The notes under the pieces are model-generated. The model worked only from the letters and a program-made list of their open reading frames with translations, did no database searches and had not been told where the DNA came from. Of a stretch of DNA of 64,000 nucleotides, positions 55,094 through 62,768 are shown piece by piece (within the stretch, counting starts at the first letter, position 1; the number at the start of each line of letters is the position of its first letter). The stretch comes from Chryseolinea sp. H1M3-3. Lineage in GTDB: Bacteria > Bacteroidota > Bacteroidia > Cytophagales > Cyclobacteriaceae. The stretch spans positions 33,781-97,780 of the forward strand of contig NZ_JARKMY010000003.1 of NCBI RefSeq assembly GCF_029360725.1, written 5' to 3'. The position numbers and the translations under genes were made by a program.

Positions 55094-55245
55094 TGGTAAC
55101 GGTTTGCTGCTAGAAGAAGTTGGCGATTCGAAGTACATTCAAATAGCCATCGGAACTGTCAGCCAGCAACGAACTTGATACGAAGTACAAAGCTTCATTT
55201 AACCACCGACCGGCCACCTTCTTGTAGGTGCTGTTAGCGGTTCGT
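55094..55245 (-). repeat. attC-like palindrome (copy 2)
   Basis: Arms TAAC...AAGAAGTTGGC (55097-55124) and GGCCACCTTCTTG...TTAGCGG (55213-55240) are largely complementary. On the minus strand the element begins GAACCGCTAACA, and the stop codon of the small membrane gene (TAA) lies inside this motif, as in integron cassettes. About 150 bp. Confidence 0.6.
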
Positions 55246-55422
55246 TGCATATATTTTTTGTCCTCCCGATTTAATTTGAACAAAGTCTTCATACTTGGTA
55301 AAATACTCAAGTCCTAAAACTAATAGCATCGTGCTTACATTATATACTTTCTGCATGATGACCGCCAAACCAATAACCAAAACCAAAATAGGGAAAAGAA
55401 ACAGTAAAAAGCCAATAAGCAA
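55234..55422 (-). CDS. Small two-helix membrane protein in cassette position
   Basis: 62 residues: GFLLFLFPILVLVIGLAVIM forms one long hydrophobic helix and VSTMLLVLGLEYF a possible second one. No family recognised. Its stop codon is part of the ACCGCTAACA end of the adjacent palindrome, which supports it being a real gene of a cassette. It directly follows the FtsX pseudogene. Confidence 0.45.
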   Translation of the reverse strand: MLIGFLLFLFPILVLVIGLAVIMQKVYNVSTMLLVLGLEYFTKYEDFVQIKSGGQKIYATNR

Positions 55423-55437
55423 ATAATACAGCAGAAT

Positions 55438-55985
55438 TTAAGTAAGTGAAGTTTTGACTTTAGGCTTCACCATGATGTTGTTGCCCATATTGAAACCATG
55501 GTCCTTACTGATAAAAAGCTTGAACTGACGTTGCATGATAATCACAGAAAGGTTAATGAATAGCGACAACGTGAATTGTGACACCAGCAATACTTTGCGT
55601 ATAGCCATGCCTGAAAATATTTTCAAGTTGTTTATGCTTTTCAGCACTTTAACGGTTGAAATCCGGAGAGAACAATGGCCGGAAAAAGGCCAGCAACAAT
55701 TCCTACAGTTATGCAAAGAAAACAAAGATGCCATATACCACAAAGTCAGACTCTAGCTCCCACTGGAAAATACGTGCATAATTTAGTTGGGGCAAGAGTG
55801 GTTTTACCAGCAATAGCAATACAAAAGAAATCGCGAGCGCTATTATAGCCATCAAGACGGACTCAGTTAAAAACTGAACAAATATTTGCCATCGTGCTGC
55901 ACCTGTCACCTTGCGCACACCAATCTCGCGGGCGCGAGAAACGACCGGGCAATTGACAAATTGGTGAAGTTAAAACCGAAGGAAA
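55438..55985 (-). pseudogene. FtsX permease fragment with frameshifts
   Basis: On the minus strand, three frames line up with the middle of an FtsX permease: FNFTNLSIARS near 55980, then EIGVRKVTGAARWQIFVQFL to IFVFFA (55709-55920), then VLKSINNLKIFSGMAIRKVL to KDHGFNMGNNIMVK (55438-55660). The breaks show at least two frameshifts, and the N-terminal part, the second half and the C-terminus are absent. This is a decayed paralogue, next to the intact permease ending at 56022. Confidence 0.8.
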
Positions 55986-56021
55986 AATTTAGGTTGTTAT
56001 GATTTTGTGTTTATTCATGTG

Positions 56022-58613
56022 TTACTCTGACTTTAAACTATTCACAGGATTTGCCTTGGCTGTCCGTAATACTTGTGTTCCCACTGTTAGCCAGGCGATG
56101 AACAAAGCAAAAAATCCAGAACCAATAAAGTACCACCATTCCAATTGTATTTTAAACGAAAAACCGTCGAGCCAATAGTTGGTGATCAGATAACTGACCG
56201 GCAGCGCAATAAGAATTGACACCAAAACAATTTTGGTGAACTCACTTGATAAAAGATAGATAATCCCGAACACGCTGGAACCAAGTACTTTTCTTATGCC
56301 AATTTCCTTTACTCTTCTTTCGGCCGTGAATGCAGCCAAGCCTAGTAGGCCGAGGCAAGAGATGACGATAGCGATGCCGGCAAAGTAGCGCGACAACACG
56401 GACACTCTTTCTTCTGCTACATATAGCTTGGCGTAATTTTCATCCAGAAATTTATATTCGAATGGGAAACCCGAAGCAAATGACTTATACAATTTATGGA
56501 TTTGCTGAATGGTGTTTGCTTCTGTTCCTCCCTGAATTTTAACAATAAAATAAGGCATTACCGGATACACTCTGAAAAAAGATGGTTTAATCGGTTCGTG
56601 TAAGGACTCGAAATTGAAATTTTTTGTCACGCCAACTATCTCACTTTCAATTCCCCAGTATCTCACTTTTTTACCAATCGGATCTTTCATCCCCATGATC
56701 TGAATGGCCGCTTCATTTAAGATGATTTGACTTTCAGGATTACCATTCATAGTAGGCGAATGACCTTCCTTGAATTCAATGCCCATGGTTTCAATGAAAT
56801 CCACACCTACTTCGATATTCGCGAAATTCATGCGCTGCTCGGGAGTTTTTCCTTCCCAGTCCAATTCGATACTGCCATGATCACCTGTAAGGTTATGACC
56901 GAACGTACCGGCATGAATGATTCCCGGAATTTTCTTTAGTTCTGTCCTGAAAGACTCCACTTTTTCCAGAGGCTGACCTTCCATTTCAAATGTGATAATG
57001 TTCTCCTTGTTGTACCCAAGGTTTTTGTTTTGGATGTATTCCATTTGCTTGTACACCACTAAAACACCAATAATCAATATCACTGAAATGGTAAATTGAA
57101 AAATGACCAGTCCTTTACGCACAAACAGTTCACCAATGGAAGTATTGAGTTTGCCTTTGACAATAGCGGCAGGATTGAAACCCGATAGATACAATGCAGG
57201 ATAACTTCCCGCCAAAATACTTGTCAAAAGAAATATAACACCCATGCTTACAACAAGGGTAAAATCGAATTCCAATGAAATATTCTTGCCCGAGAAAATA
57301 TTAAACTGAGGGAGCAACATGAACGTAACACCCAGTGCAAGAAGCAGCGAAATAAAACTAATGAGGGCCGATTCGCTAAGATATTGCCAGATCAACGTCC
57401 TGCGCGCGGCACCAAGTGCTTTCTTCACACCTACCTCCTTTAATCTGCGTGTAGCCTTGGCCGTGGACAGGTTCATGAAATTGATGCAGGCAATCGTCAA
57501 AATAGAAAAACCGATGATCGAAATCAGGCGAATATAAAATATGCGTCCACCTGAAGGAACACCATTGTCATAACTGCCATTCAGATACCGATCAGAAAAT
57601 CGCTGCACAAAAAGCGTGCTCTCCGCTTCCGGGTTCTTCGATTTTATAAATCCGGAGATCTTATTATTAAACGAAGCCATGTCTGTACCTTCCTTGATGA
57701 TGAGAAATGTGGATGGATCGCTGTTACTCCAGTTTTGATCCCACTGCCTTTTCGCTACGAAGGCATCAAAATTGAACAACAGATCAAATTGTGCTGTTGC
57801 ATTGGCTGGCATTTTTTCAAATACACCTGTGATGTGATAGGTGTCCGTGAACGCCTGATGGTTCCATTGTACAAGTTTGCCAATAACGTTGTCTGTGGTA
57901 TGAAACAAGTTAAGCGCGAGTTCTTCTGAAATGGCAACTGAATTTATGTCGGGTAAAAGATTACGAATATCCCCTTGGACAACGTTGCAAGAAAAAACGT
58001 TGAAATAATCTTTGCTCACGAACTGTGGGCTTGCCTTTAAATGAGCATCTCCAAAGGTGATAATACCTTTGCCCGAAAACCAATGAGGCGGAACTACGGT
58101 TGTAGCGTATTCCACTTCTGGCATCTCTTGTGCCAATGCAACGGCCAACGGACCCTGTGTGCCTTCAATGGTTTGTATTCCTGCATCACGATGAAAATTT
58201 TGCAGTACCTGAAATAGTTGACTGTCTTTTTTATTGAATTTATCAATAATAAGTTCGTCATGGACCCACAAGTAAATCAACAGGGCGCAGGCCATTCCGG
58301 AGGAAAGTCCCACAAGATTGATGAAGAAGGAACTTTTATGCCGATAGAAAGCTCTAAGAGAAATTAAAAAATTGTGGCGGAGCATAGCATATGGGTTTAA
58401 GGAATAAGTTGATCTATTGATGGATTTGATAATTCCTGGTCGGAGGAGAAGTAGGACATCTATGATAAATTTTATATTTGCCTTTTTCTCTCCCGATTTC
58501 TTTAGTCTTTGTTGATATACTTCAATCAAATCACCCTCAATATGATCAACCAACTTCGGATGGCAGTACCACCGGAAGAAGTTGAGAAATACTTTTGGAG
58601 GAGAATTTTTCAT
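56022..58613 (-). CDS. FtsX/MacB-like ABC permease with prefix domain, PadR-linked
   Basis: 863 residues. The N-terminal prefix (PPKVFLNFFRWYCHPKLVDH, IEGDLIEVYQQRLKKSGEK, LLLLRPGIIK) is the same type as in the 30877-33516 permease. Two MacB/FtsX halves follow (INLVGLSSGMACALLIYLWV, NFMNLSTAKATRRLKEVGVK, KALGAARRTLIWQYLSESAL; later ERRVKEIGIRKVLGSSVFGI and the end AKANPVNSLKSE). The start is 3 bp after the PadR stop, so the genes are co-transcribed and probably translationally coupled. No ATPase nearby. Likely a duplicate of the other PadR-FtsX module. Confidence 0.93.
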   Translation of the reverse strand: MKNSPPKVFLNFFRWYCHPKLVDHIEGDLIEVYQQRLKKSGEKKANIKFIIDVLLLLRPGIIKSINRSTYSLNPYAMLRHNFLISLRAFYRHKSSFFINLVGLSSGMACALLIYLWVHDELIIDKFNKKDSQLFQVLQNFHRDAGIQTIEGTQGPLAVALAQEMPEVEYATTVVPPHWFSGKGIITFGDAHLKASPQFVSKDYFNVFSCNVVQGDIRNLLPDINSVAISEELALNLFHTTDNVIGKLVQWNHQAFTDTYHITGVFEKMPANATAQFDLLFNFDAFVAKRQWDQNWSNSDPSTFLIIKEGTDMASFNNKISGFIKSKNPEAESTLFVQRFSDRYLNGSYDNGVPSGGRIFYIRLISIIGFSILTIACINFMNLSTAKATRRLKEVGVKKALGAARRTLIWQYLSESALISFISLLLALGVTFMLLPQFNIFSGKNISLEFDFTLVVSMGVIFLLTSILAGSYPALYLSGFNPAAIVKGKLNTSIGELFVRKGLVIFQFTISVILIIGVLVVYKQMEYIQNKNLGYNKENIITFEMEGQPLEKVESFRTELKKIPGIIHAGTFGHNLTGDHGSIELDWEGKTPEQRMNFANIEVGVDFIETMGIEFKEGHSPTMNGNPESQIILNEAAIQIMGMKDPIGKKVRYWGIESEIVGVTKNFNFESLHEPIKPSFFRVYPVMPYFIVKIQGGTEANTIQQIHKLYKSFASGFPFEYKFLDENYAKLYVAEERVSVLSRYFAGIAIVISCLGLLGLAAFTAERRVKEIGIRKVLGSSVFGIIYLLSSEFTKIVLVSILIALPVSYLITNYWLDGFSFKIQLEWWYFIGSGFFALFIAWLTVGTQVLRTAKANPVNSLKSE

Positions 58614-58616
58614 TGC

Positions 58617-58958
58617 TTATCGAATACCCTTCAGCTCCAATACAATTTTTGGAATAGCATTCCATAACTTCTCCCGCGTACTTTTCGAGTAGGCGATAGC
58701 TTTTTTGCCAAGGGCTGTTATCTCAAAATATTTGCGAGGCCTGCCAGCTCTTTCTTCCGTAGCTTCACCGTTAGAAGATCGGATATAACCTTTGTCTTCC
58801 AATCGTATCAGCGCAGTATGCAGTGCTCCCATACTCACATCTCGTTTCAGGCGTGCTTCAATTTCATTTTTGATCGACACCCCATAGGCCTCTTTATTTA
58901 ATATACCGATAGTGAGCAAAACGATCTCTTCAAACTCACCGAGATAGTATTTTTTCAT
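58617..58958 (-). CDS. PadR-family winged-helix regulator (second copy)
   Basis: 113 residues, strongly similar to the PadR at 30530-30871: YLGEFEEIVLLTIGILNKEA, VSMGALHTALIRLEDKGYIR, EERAGRPRKYFEITALGKKA. The winged helix is complete and there is no effector domain. The start is set at ATG 58958 (MKKYYLGEFEE), matching the other copy; the 38 upstream codons in frame cover the conserved leader element and are not coding. It is followed after 3 bp by its permease. Cross-regulation with the first copy is likely given the shared leader element. Confidence 0.93.
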   Translation of the reverse strand: MKKYYLGEFEEIVLLTIGILNKEAYGVSIKNEIEARLKRDVSMGALHTALIRLEDKGYIRSSNGEATEERAGRPRKYFEITALGKKAIAYSKSTREKLWNAIPKIVLELKGIR

Positions 58959-58977
58959 CGTGTGGGAATTAGTATTT

Positions 58978-59005
58978 TCTAAATGTAGGAATAATAATTG
59001 TGCCA
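58978..59005 (-). promoter_or_regulatory. Conserved 28-bp leader element before PadR (copy 2)
   Basis: On the minus strand it reads TGGCACAATTATTATTCC then TACATTTAGA, 19 bp before the PadR start. It differs at one position of 28 from the copy at 30487-30514, while flanking sequence is unrelated. It may be a promoter, PadR operator, or both. Confidence 0.65.
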
Positions 59006-59441
59006 AATCAGGCAAGCGAATAATTGAGTTTGTTTGGCTAATTAAAAGTAGGTTATGTCCACGTGCGAACATGAAACGTTCGAAACCGGTATTAGCTCGC
59101 TATCATCCTGTGTGTAAATGTTGGCTCTTGATAGCATGGGTGTCGCAGTGGATTTTCGCGGCTATGAAATATGCTCTCGAAACCGTTCGGGACGCTGACG
59201 ATTCGCAGCTGAATCTTGTTAAAAAATGCGAAGGCTCGGCTGTATTAGTTTCTTAATTGTCACACGTTTTACTTTCTCAAAGTCCGGATTGTCACGAGTC
59301 CGTTCGCGTGGGCTCTATTGCTTCCTACGCTAGTGTTCTGCAGTGCTGCGCTTTTGAAGCCGCATTCTGTCCCATTAAACTTTTGCTTACACCTCACTCA
59401 GCCATTGCAAATTGCGAATAGCTTTGTCATTGCACTGGCCC
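59006..59441. other. Intergenic stretch upstream of the second PadR gene
   Basis: About 435 bases. Short frames have no protein-like features. A small inverted repeat CTATCA/TGATAG lies at 59100-59133, enclosing GTTGGCT. Otherwise nothing supported. Confidence 0.4.
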
Positions 59442-59747
59442 TTAACTCCGATACTTCTTTAATAACGTTTCAATGTTGTCCCAAATTTTAAAAAGAGTGG
59501 AAGTCTCGCGCGACGCCATTTCGTAGTCCTCTTTCCCCTTGTCTGTCAAACAGTAATTACTTCCTCTTTTTGTCACAAGTCCAGTGTGAGTCAACCAAGC
59601 CAAGGACGTCTGAAGTTCTTTGTGGCTCGGAATAGCATGATTTATTCCGTCAGCAATATTTGAAATGGAATTGAAGTCCGCTGGTCCTGTTCGCGAAGCA
59701 ATGGCAGTTGCCAAAAAAATCCATGATGTAGTTTGATTTTCTGTCAT
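59442..59747 (-). CDS. Small winged-helix-like protein
   Basis: 101 residues, cytoplasmic. The sequence TTSWIFLATAIASRTGPADF, IPSHKELQTSLAWLTHTGLV, TKRGSNYCLTDKGKEDYEMA has the helix-helix-wing pattern of a small DNA-binding domain (recognition helix in HKELQTSLAWLTHTGLV, wing in KRGSNYCLTDKG). The family is not identified. A palindromic element lies about 220 bp upstream, so it is probably another cassette gene. DNA binding is inferred from the fold only. Confidence 0.65.
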   Translation of the reverse strand: MTENQTTSWIFLATAIASRTGPADFNSISNIADGINHAIPSHKELQTSLAWLTHTGLVTKRGSNYCLTDKGKEDYEMASRETSTLFKIWDNIETLLKKYRS

Positions 59748-59964
59748 TCCCTTAATTTCTTTCTATTCGTGCGTAGGGTTTGTCTAGGAAATATCTCCTC
59801 CCTCTGTTGCAAAATATCCAATAACCGTATCTTATCAATTTTCTGTCCCCTGTTCAAGTTTGACTTACCAGATGGAAAACAAGGGCACGTACTATAGATG
59901 AATTCTTCAAGTCCATTAAATTCCACTTTAGCAATTTTGACATGGTCTTTATGATAGTCGCATC

Positions 59965-60043
59965 ACGTTTGAATATGCGCCGCAGCAGTTTCCCTTCAAA
60001 ATTAACAACAAAACTGCAATGGCGCATATTTACTGTTATGGCC
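59965..60043 (-). repeat. attC-like bipartite palindrome (copy 3)
   Basis: AATATGCGCC (59972-59981) pairs with GGCGCATATT (60021-60030), and GCAGTTT (59985-59991) with AAACTGC (60011-60017), giving two perfect stems around a 19-base loop. The inner box GCAGTTT/AAACTGC is the same as in copy 1 although 12 kb away. Confidence 0.7.
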
Positions 60044-60049
60044 AGCTTT

Positions 60050-60463
60050 TTACTCTTTCCAGGAGTCTGTCATTTGTTTTAATTCTATTTTTTGATTCTC
60101 ACTCAATTGGTACTCTTGTCTTGAGGTTAAATTTATAATTCTCTGTCCGCCTGCGATTATTATTCTGTCCTCGTGTCTGTTGTAGTATCCAAGAATAAAA
60201 ATATTGTCTAAGCCAAATTTAGTTTGTTTGTGTTTTTTGATTTTACTATCGAGAATTAATGAATTTAGTGTTTGTAAGTCGGTCGATGAAATCAGTTTTG
60301 TCTTTCGTCCCTCGTGTATTAAGTCGGTAAAATGAGTATAAGCGCTAGCAGTCGTCCTACCATGCAACTCAAAATCCTTAAACAACTTAACTGAATCCAG
60401 AGGTGCCTGCGCTTTTGCTTTAATTGTCAGCGTTAGTAATAATAGGGCAAAGTATTTTTCCAT
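60050..60463 (-). CDS. Small exported protein of unknown function
   Basis: 137 residues with an N-terminal signal peptide (KYFALLLLTLTIKAKAQ). The mature part (LDSVKLFKDFELHGRTTASA, QTLNSLILDSKIKKHKQTKF, NIFILGYYNRHEDRIIIAGG, QRIINLTSRQEYQLSENQKI) is not recognised. It stands alone between two palindromic elements, with stop 6 bp from the next element and start about 20 bp from the previous one. Consistent with a single-gene cassette; function unknown. Confidence 0.6.
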   Translation of the reverse strand: MEKYFALLLLTLTIKAKAQAPLDSVKLFKDFELHGRTTASAYTHFTDLIHEGRKTKLISSTDLQTLNSLILDSKIKKHKQTKFGLDNIFILGYYNRHEDRIIIAGGQRIINLTSRQEYQLSENQKIELKQMTDSWKE

Positions 60464-60484
60464 TAGTCCAATTTTTCAGGAGAG

Positions 60485-60625
60485 CTTACAACGTTTATGT
60501 ATGAAACGTGGCTGGGCTTTCGAAGCACGTCACTGGTCCGACACCAAACGTAATTTGAAATTTGAAAAACTAAACTACAAATTTACACTGAACCGCAGCC
60601 ATGTTTTATAAATTTTGTTGTAGAC
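60485..60625 (-). repeat. attC-like palindrome (copy 4)
   Basis: Left arm TTACAACGTTTATGTATGAA (60486-60505, continuing to GTGGCTG) and right arm GCAGCCATGTTTTATAAATT (60595-60614, continuing to GTTGTAG) are imperfectly complementary. The inside contains AACTAAACTACAAATTTAC, shared with copies 6 and 7. Confidence 0.65.
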
Positions 60626-60644
60626 TGCCAGCCCTTGTCCGATC

Positions 60645-61235
60645 TTAATAATTGGGATTTCTGCTTATGTAGAATTCAATAAGCTCGTCCATTGGATAGT
60701 CACCTTTCTTGGGTTGATGTGTCCGTATAAAGCTGTCCAGTTCTTCTTTACTATAAGCAGGACTTGTTAGCACTTCGTAGTCAGTGTCAGCTAAGAGCGA
60801 GTTCAAAATAGTTTTGTAGTCTCCGGTCTTGGTCATGAATATCTCATCTGGTCCATTGTCACATATCCAAAATTCGTAAACCTGTACAAATCTTGCCTCC
60901 TCTGAATTCAGAAACCATTCCTTCGCTTTTAGATTGTCCGACCAAGAAGTCGTGTGGTCACGAAATTTGAACAGGAATCCTCTTTCAAAGTCGGCCACAG
61001 TCACTAAGCCCTCTTTGAAATTTGGTATTCCCCAACTTTCCCTGTTATCGTTGAATAAATTATCGGCTTTGTCACCGTTACACTGTCTGCGAATGAACTC
61101 TGCTCTTTTAATTAGTTCTTTGTCGCCCGTTCTCTCTAACTCGTCTGCAACTGTCAAGTATAATGTCGTGTCCTCGGTCAACTCAGGTGTCCTTGATTGA
61201 ATTAGTCGTTCGAGTCCTTCGATTTTGTTAACCAT
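60645..61235 (-). CDS. TIGR02996-like domain protein
   Basis: About 196 residues, cytoplasmic. The N-terminal part (GLERLIQSRTPELTEDTTLY, LTVADELERTGDKELIKRAE, FIRRQCNG) resembles the TIGR02996 repeat-companion domain, which has the pattern Y-ADxLEExGD-RAEFIRxQ. The rest (VTVADFERGFLFKFRDHTTS, VYEFWICDNGPDEIFM) is beta-rich and not assigned. Start 61235 is preferred, because the residues encoded upstream overlap the next palindrome. Function unknown. Flanked by palindromic elements on both sides. Confidence 0.65.
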   Translation of the reverse strand: MVNKIEGLERLIQSRTPELTEDTTLYLTVADELERTGDKELIKRAEFIRRQCNGDKADNLFNDNRESWGIPNFKEGLVTVADFERGFLFKFRDHTTSWSDNLKAKEWFLNSEEARFVQVYEFWICDNGPDEIFMTKTGDYKTILNSLLADTDYEVLTSPAYSKEELDSFIRTHQPKKGDYPMDELIEFYISRNPNY

Positions 61236-61254
61236 GTTTGTCTTAGGCCTGGTT

Positions 61255-61390
61255 GCATACAACGGTATGTATATGCAGCGTTGCCGTTTTCTGGCTCCAA
61301 CATTTCTCTCAACCACAAACCGTCTATGAAATGCAATCTAGTGATTCCGCACATCCCAGGCAATGATGCATATATGGTGTTGGCGGTTCG
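61255..61390 (-). repeat. attC-like palindrome (copy 5)
   Basis: Left arm AACGGTATGTATATGCAGCG (61261-61280, then TTGCC) and right arm GGCAATGATGCATATATGGT (61359-61378, then GTTGGCGG) are complementary around the TATATGCA/TGCATATA core. The minus-strand start is GAACCGCCAACA, close to that of copy 2. Confidence 0.65.
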
Positions 61391-61395
61391 TGCGA

Positions 61396-61842
61396 TCAAC
61401 CTAATTTAGAGATTATAACATCTCCAATTATCTTGCCTCGTCTGTTAAGAGCTGTGTTATCAATTAATTCAATGCTCTCAAGCTTACCACTGTCAAAAGT
61501 TTCTGGTTTCTTAATGATGGATACAATTCTTCCGTCTAGGTATAGTGTCCCGTAAACATATAGCTGTCCAATGGTCGCCCTTTCCTGCACGTCTTTGTCG
61601 ACCAATGAAAGAACTCTGTTTCGGAAGAACCAATAGTTTACTTTAGCTAGAGGTCCCAACTTATTTCTATGCCGACTAATGAAGTCACTCAATTTCATGA
61701 TTGTCTCTTCATCACGAAACATTTCGAACGATTCAGTCCCCGGAATCGACGAATAGAAGTTCTTTTGAACTTCTACTTCAATCTCCTCTTCCCCGGTTTT
61801 CAGTCGCAGTCGACCTAGTTTGTATTCAACGTAAATATTCAC
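61396..61842 (-). CDS. Hypothetical protein in cassette position
   Basis: 148 residues, no signal peptide. N-terminus IYVEYKLGRLRLKTGEEEIE is beta-rich; then KLSDFISRHRNKLGPLAKVN, VNYWFFRNRVLSLVDKDVQE and QLYVYGTLYLDGRIVSIIKK. I do not recognise a family. Its stop is about 6 bp from one palindrome and its start about 25 bp from another, so it is a good candidate for a single-gene cassette. It could be an immunity-like or regulatory protein but nothing in the sequence shows this. Confidence 0.55.
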   Translation of the reverse strand: MNIYVEYKLGRLRLKTGEEEIEVEVQKNFYSSIPGTESFEMFRDEETIMKLSDFISRHRNKLGPLAKVNYWFFRNRVLSLVDKDVQERATIGQLYVYGTLYLDGRIVSIIKKPETFDSGKLESIELIDNTALNRRGKIIGDVIISKLG

Positions 61843-61867
61843 TGTCCGCTTGTCCCTGTTTTAGCAT

Positions 61868-61984
61868 GACCGCCAATGCTGGTGCATGAGGCGTGGCGGG
61901 TATAGATACCGCTTACTTGTCCGCCGTAACCGAACGGCTGTAAAAAAACTAAACTACGAATTTACTGCACATTGTTGGCGGTAG
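61868..61984 (-). repeat. attC-like palindrome (copy 6)
   Basis: Arms GACCGCCAATGCTGGTGCAT (61868-61887) and TGCACATTGTTGGCGGT (61966-61982) pair as ACCGCCAA/TTGGCGGT with TGCA on the inside. The interior has AACTAAACTACGAATTTAC, also in copies 4 and 7 with small changes. Confidence 0.65.
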
Positions 61985-62053
61985 TGCCATTCACTTTTTA
62001 TATCGGTCCGACACACGCTGGTGAAAATCACAAGTTGGTTCTGCTGTAATTCC

Positions 62054-62485
62054 TTAATCCACTCGTCGGAGTACTTGATGTCTGGTTGTGAAATACGATG
62101 AGTCAATTTCAAACCCAGGAGGCGGGTGAAATTCCGGAGGAGGCAATTTGTTCAGCTTATTTGAGCCGGTAATTAAGTAGCGTTTCCACGGAACTAAATT
62201 TATTTGGCACGAAGAACTTTCACTCGAAATCACAATCACCTCCTGACTCACCATTTTTCCTTTCAAGACCTTCATTACTCTAACAATAGCATCCATTTTT
62301 AAACCTCGTTCTTCATGGGAGCGCTTTGTCCATTCATCCTTATAGATATTGGAAATTGCCTCGCCAATAAAAGCGTACTCTGAGTTACGCACTAAGTCTT
62401 TCTCTTTTAGTTCAGGATCGCAAGTACAACACTTTGATTTGAAAGTCAGGAAAACTAGAAAAGTAAGGAGGATTATTCTTCTCAT
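62054..62485 (-). CDS. Small exported Cys-rich protein, netrin/TIMP-like
   Basis: About 143 residues. A short signal (MRRIILLTFLVFLTFKSKCC) precedes a CTCDPELKEKDLVRNSEYAF start, then FIGEAISNIYKDEW, VRVMKVLKGKMVSQEVIVIS, SESSSCQINLVPWKRYLITG. The pattern C-x-C, SEYAFxG, KVLKG, C at the end of a strand resembles the netrin/TIMP OB-fold seen in small exported bacterial proteins. Function is unknown. The start at 62485 is chosen for the signal peptide; the frame extends upstream into the palindrome. Flanked by palindromes. Confidence 0.6.
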   Translation of the reverse strand: MRRIILLTFLVFLTFKSKCCTCDPELKEKDLVRNSEYAFIGEAISNIYKDEWTKRSHEERGLKMDAIVRVMKVLKGKMVSQEVIVISSESSSCQINLVPWKRYLITGSNKLNKLPPPEFHPPPGFEIDSSYFTTRHQVLRRVD

Positions 62486-62500
62486 ATATCTTGGATGCAT

Positions 62501-62638
62501 TACCGCCAACGTTTGTGCATAATCAATGGCAGGTGTATGAAGCGCCTCACTGTCCCACGAAACCAAACGTAATTTGAAGAACTAAACAACGAATTTACAC
62601 TGAACCCCGCATTGATTATGCATTTTTGTTAGCGGCCG
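62501..62638 (-). repeat. attC-like palindrome (copy 7)
   Basis: GCATAATCAATG (62517-62528) pairs perfectly with CATTGATTATGC (62610-62621), extended by ACCGCCAAC and GTTAGCGG at the ends. The interior carries AACTAAACAACGAATTTAC, shared with copies 4 and 6. About 137 bp, the best-formed copy. Confidence 0.75.
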
Positions 62639-62768
62639 TTTAGTTGATGTCCAGTTGCCCTTGAAAATTCAAAATCTCGTTCTTTCTTGTAGAATCGTCA
62701 ATTGAGTTTTAATAATGTTGTATCACCAAACTATTAAAAGCGAAATATGTAAGGCACGCTCAAATTGT

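Noticed and set aside
59744..59926. 60-codon minus-strand frame before the small winged-helix gene
   Set aside because: Overlaps the start of the 59442-59747 gene, low-complexity and charged composition, no family features.
47311..62638. CRISPR array as explanation of the repeated palindromes
   Set aside because: Copies are far apart with whole genes between them, arms differ from copy to copy, and spacing is irregular; no Cas genes are present.
47311..62638. Insertion sequences or rho-independent terminators as explanation of the palindromes
   Set aside because: No transposase is encoded, no T-runs follow the stems, and lengths of 80-150 bp with non-identical arms do not fit simple terminators or IS ends.
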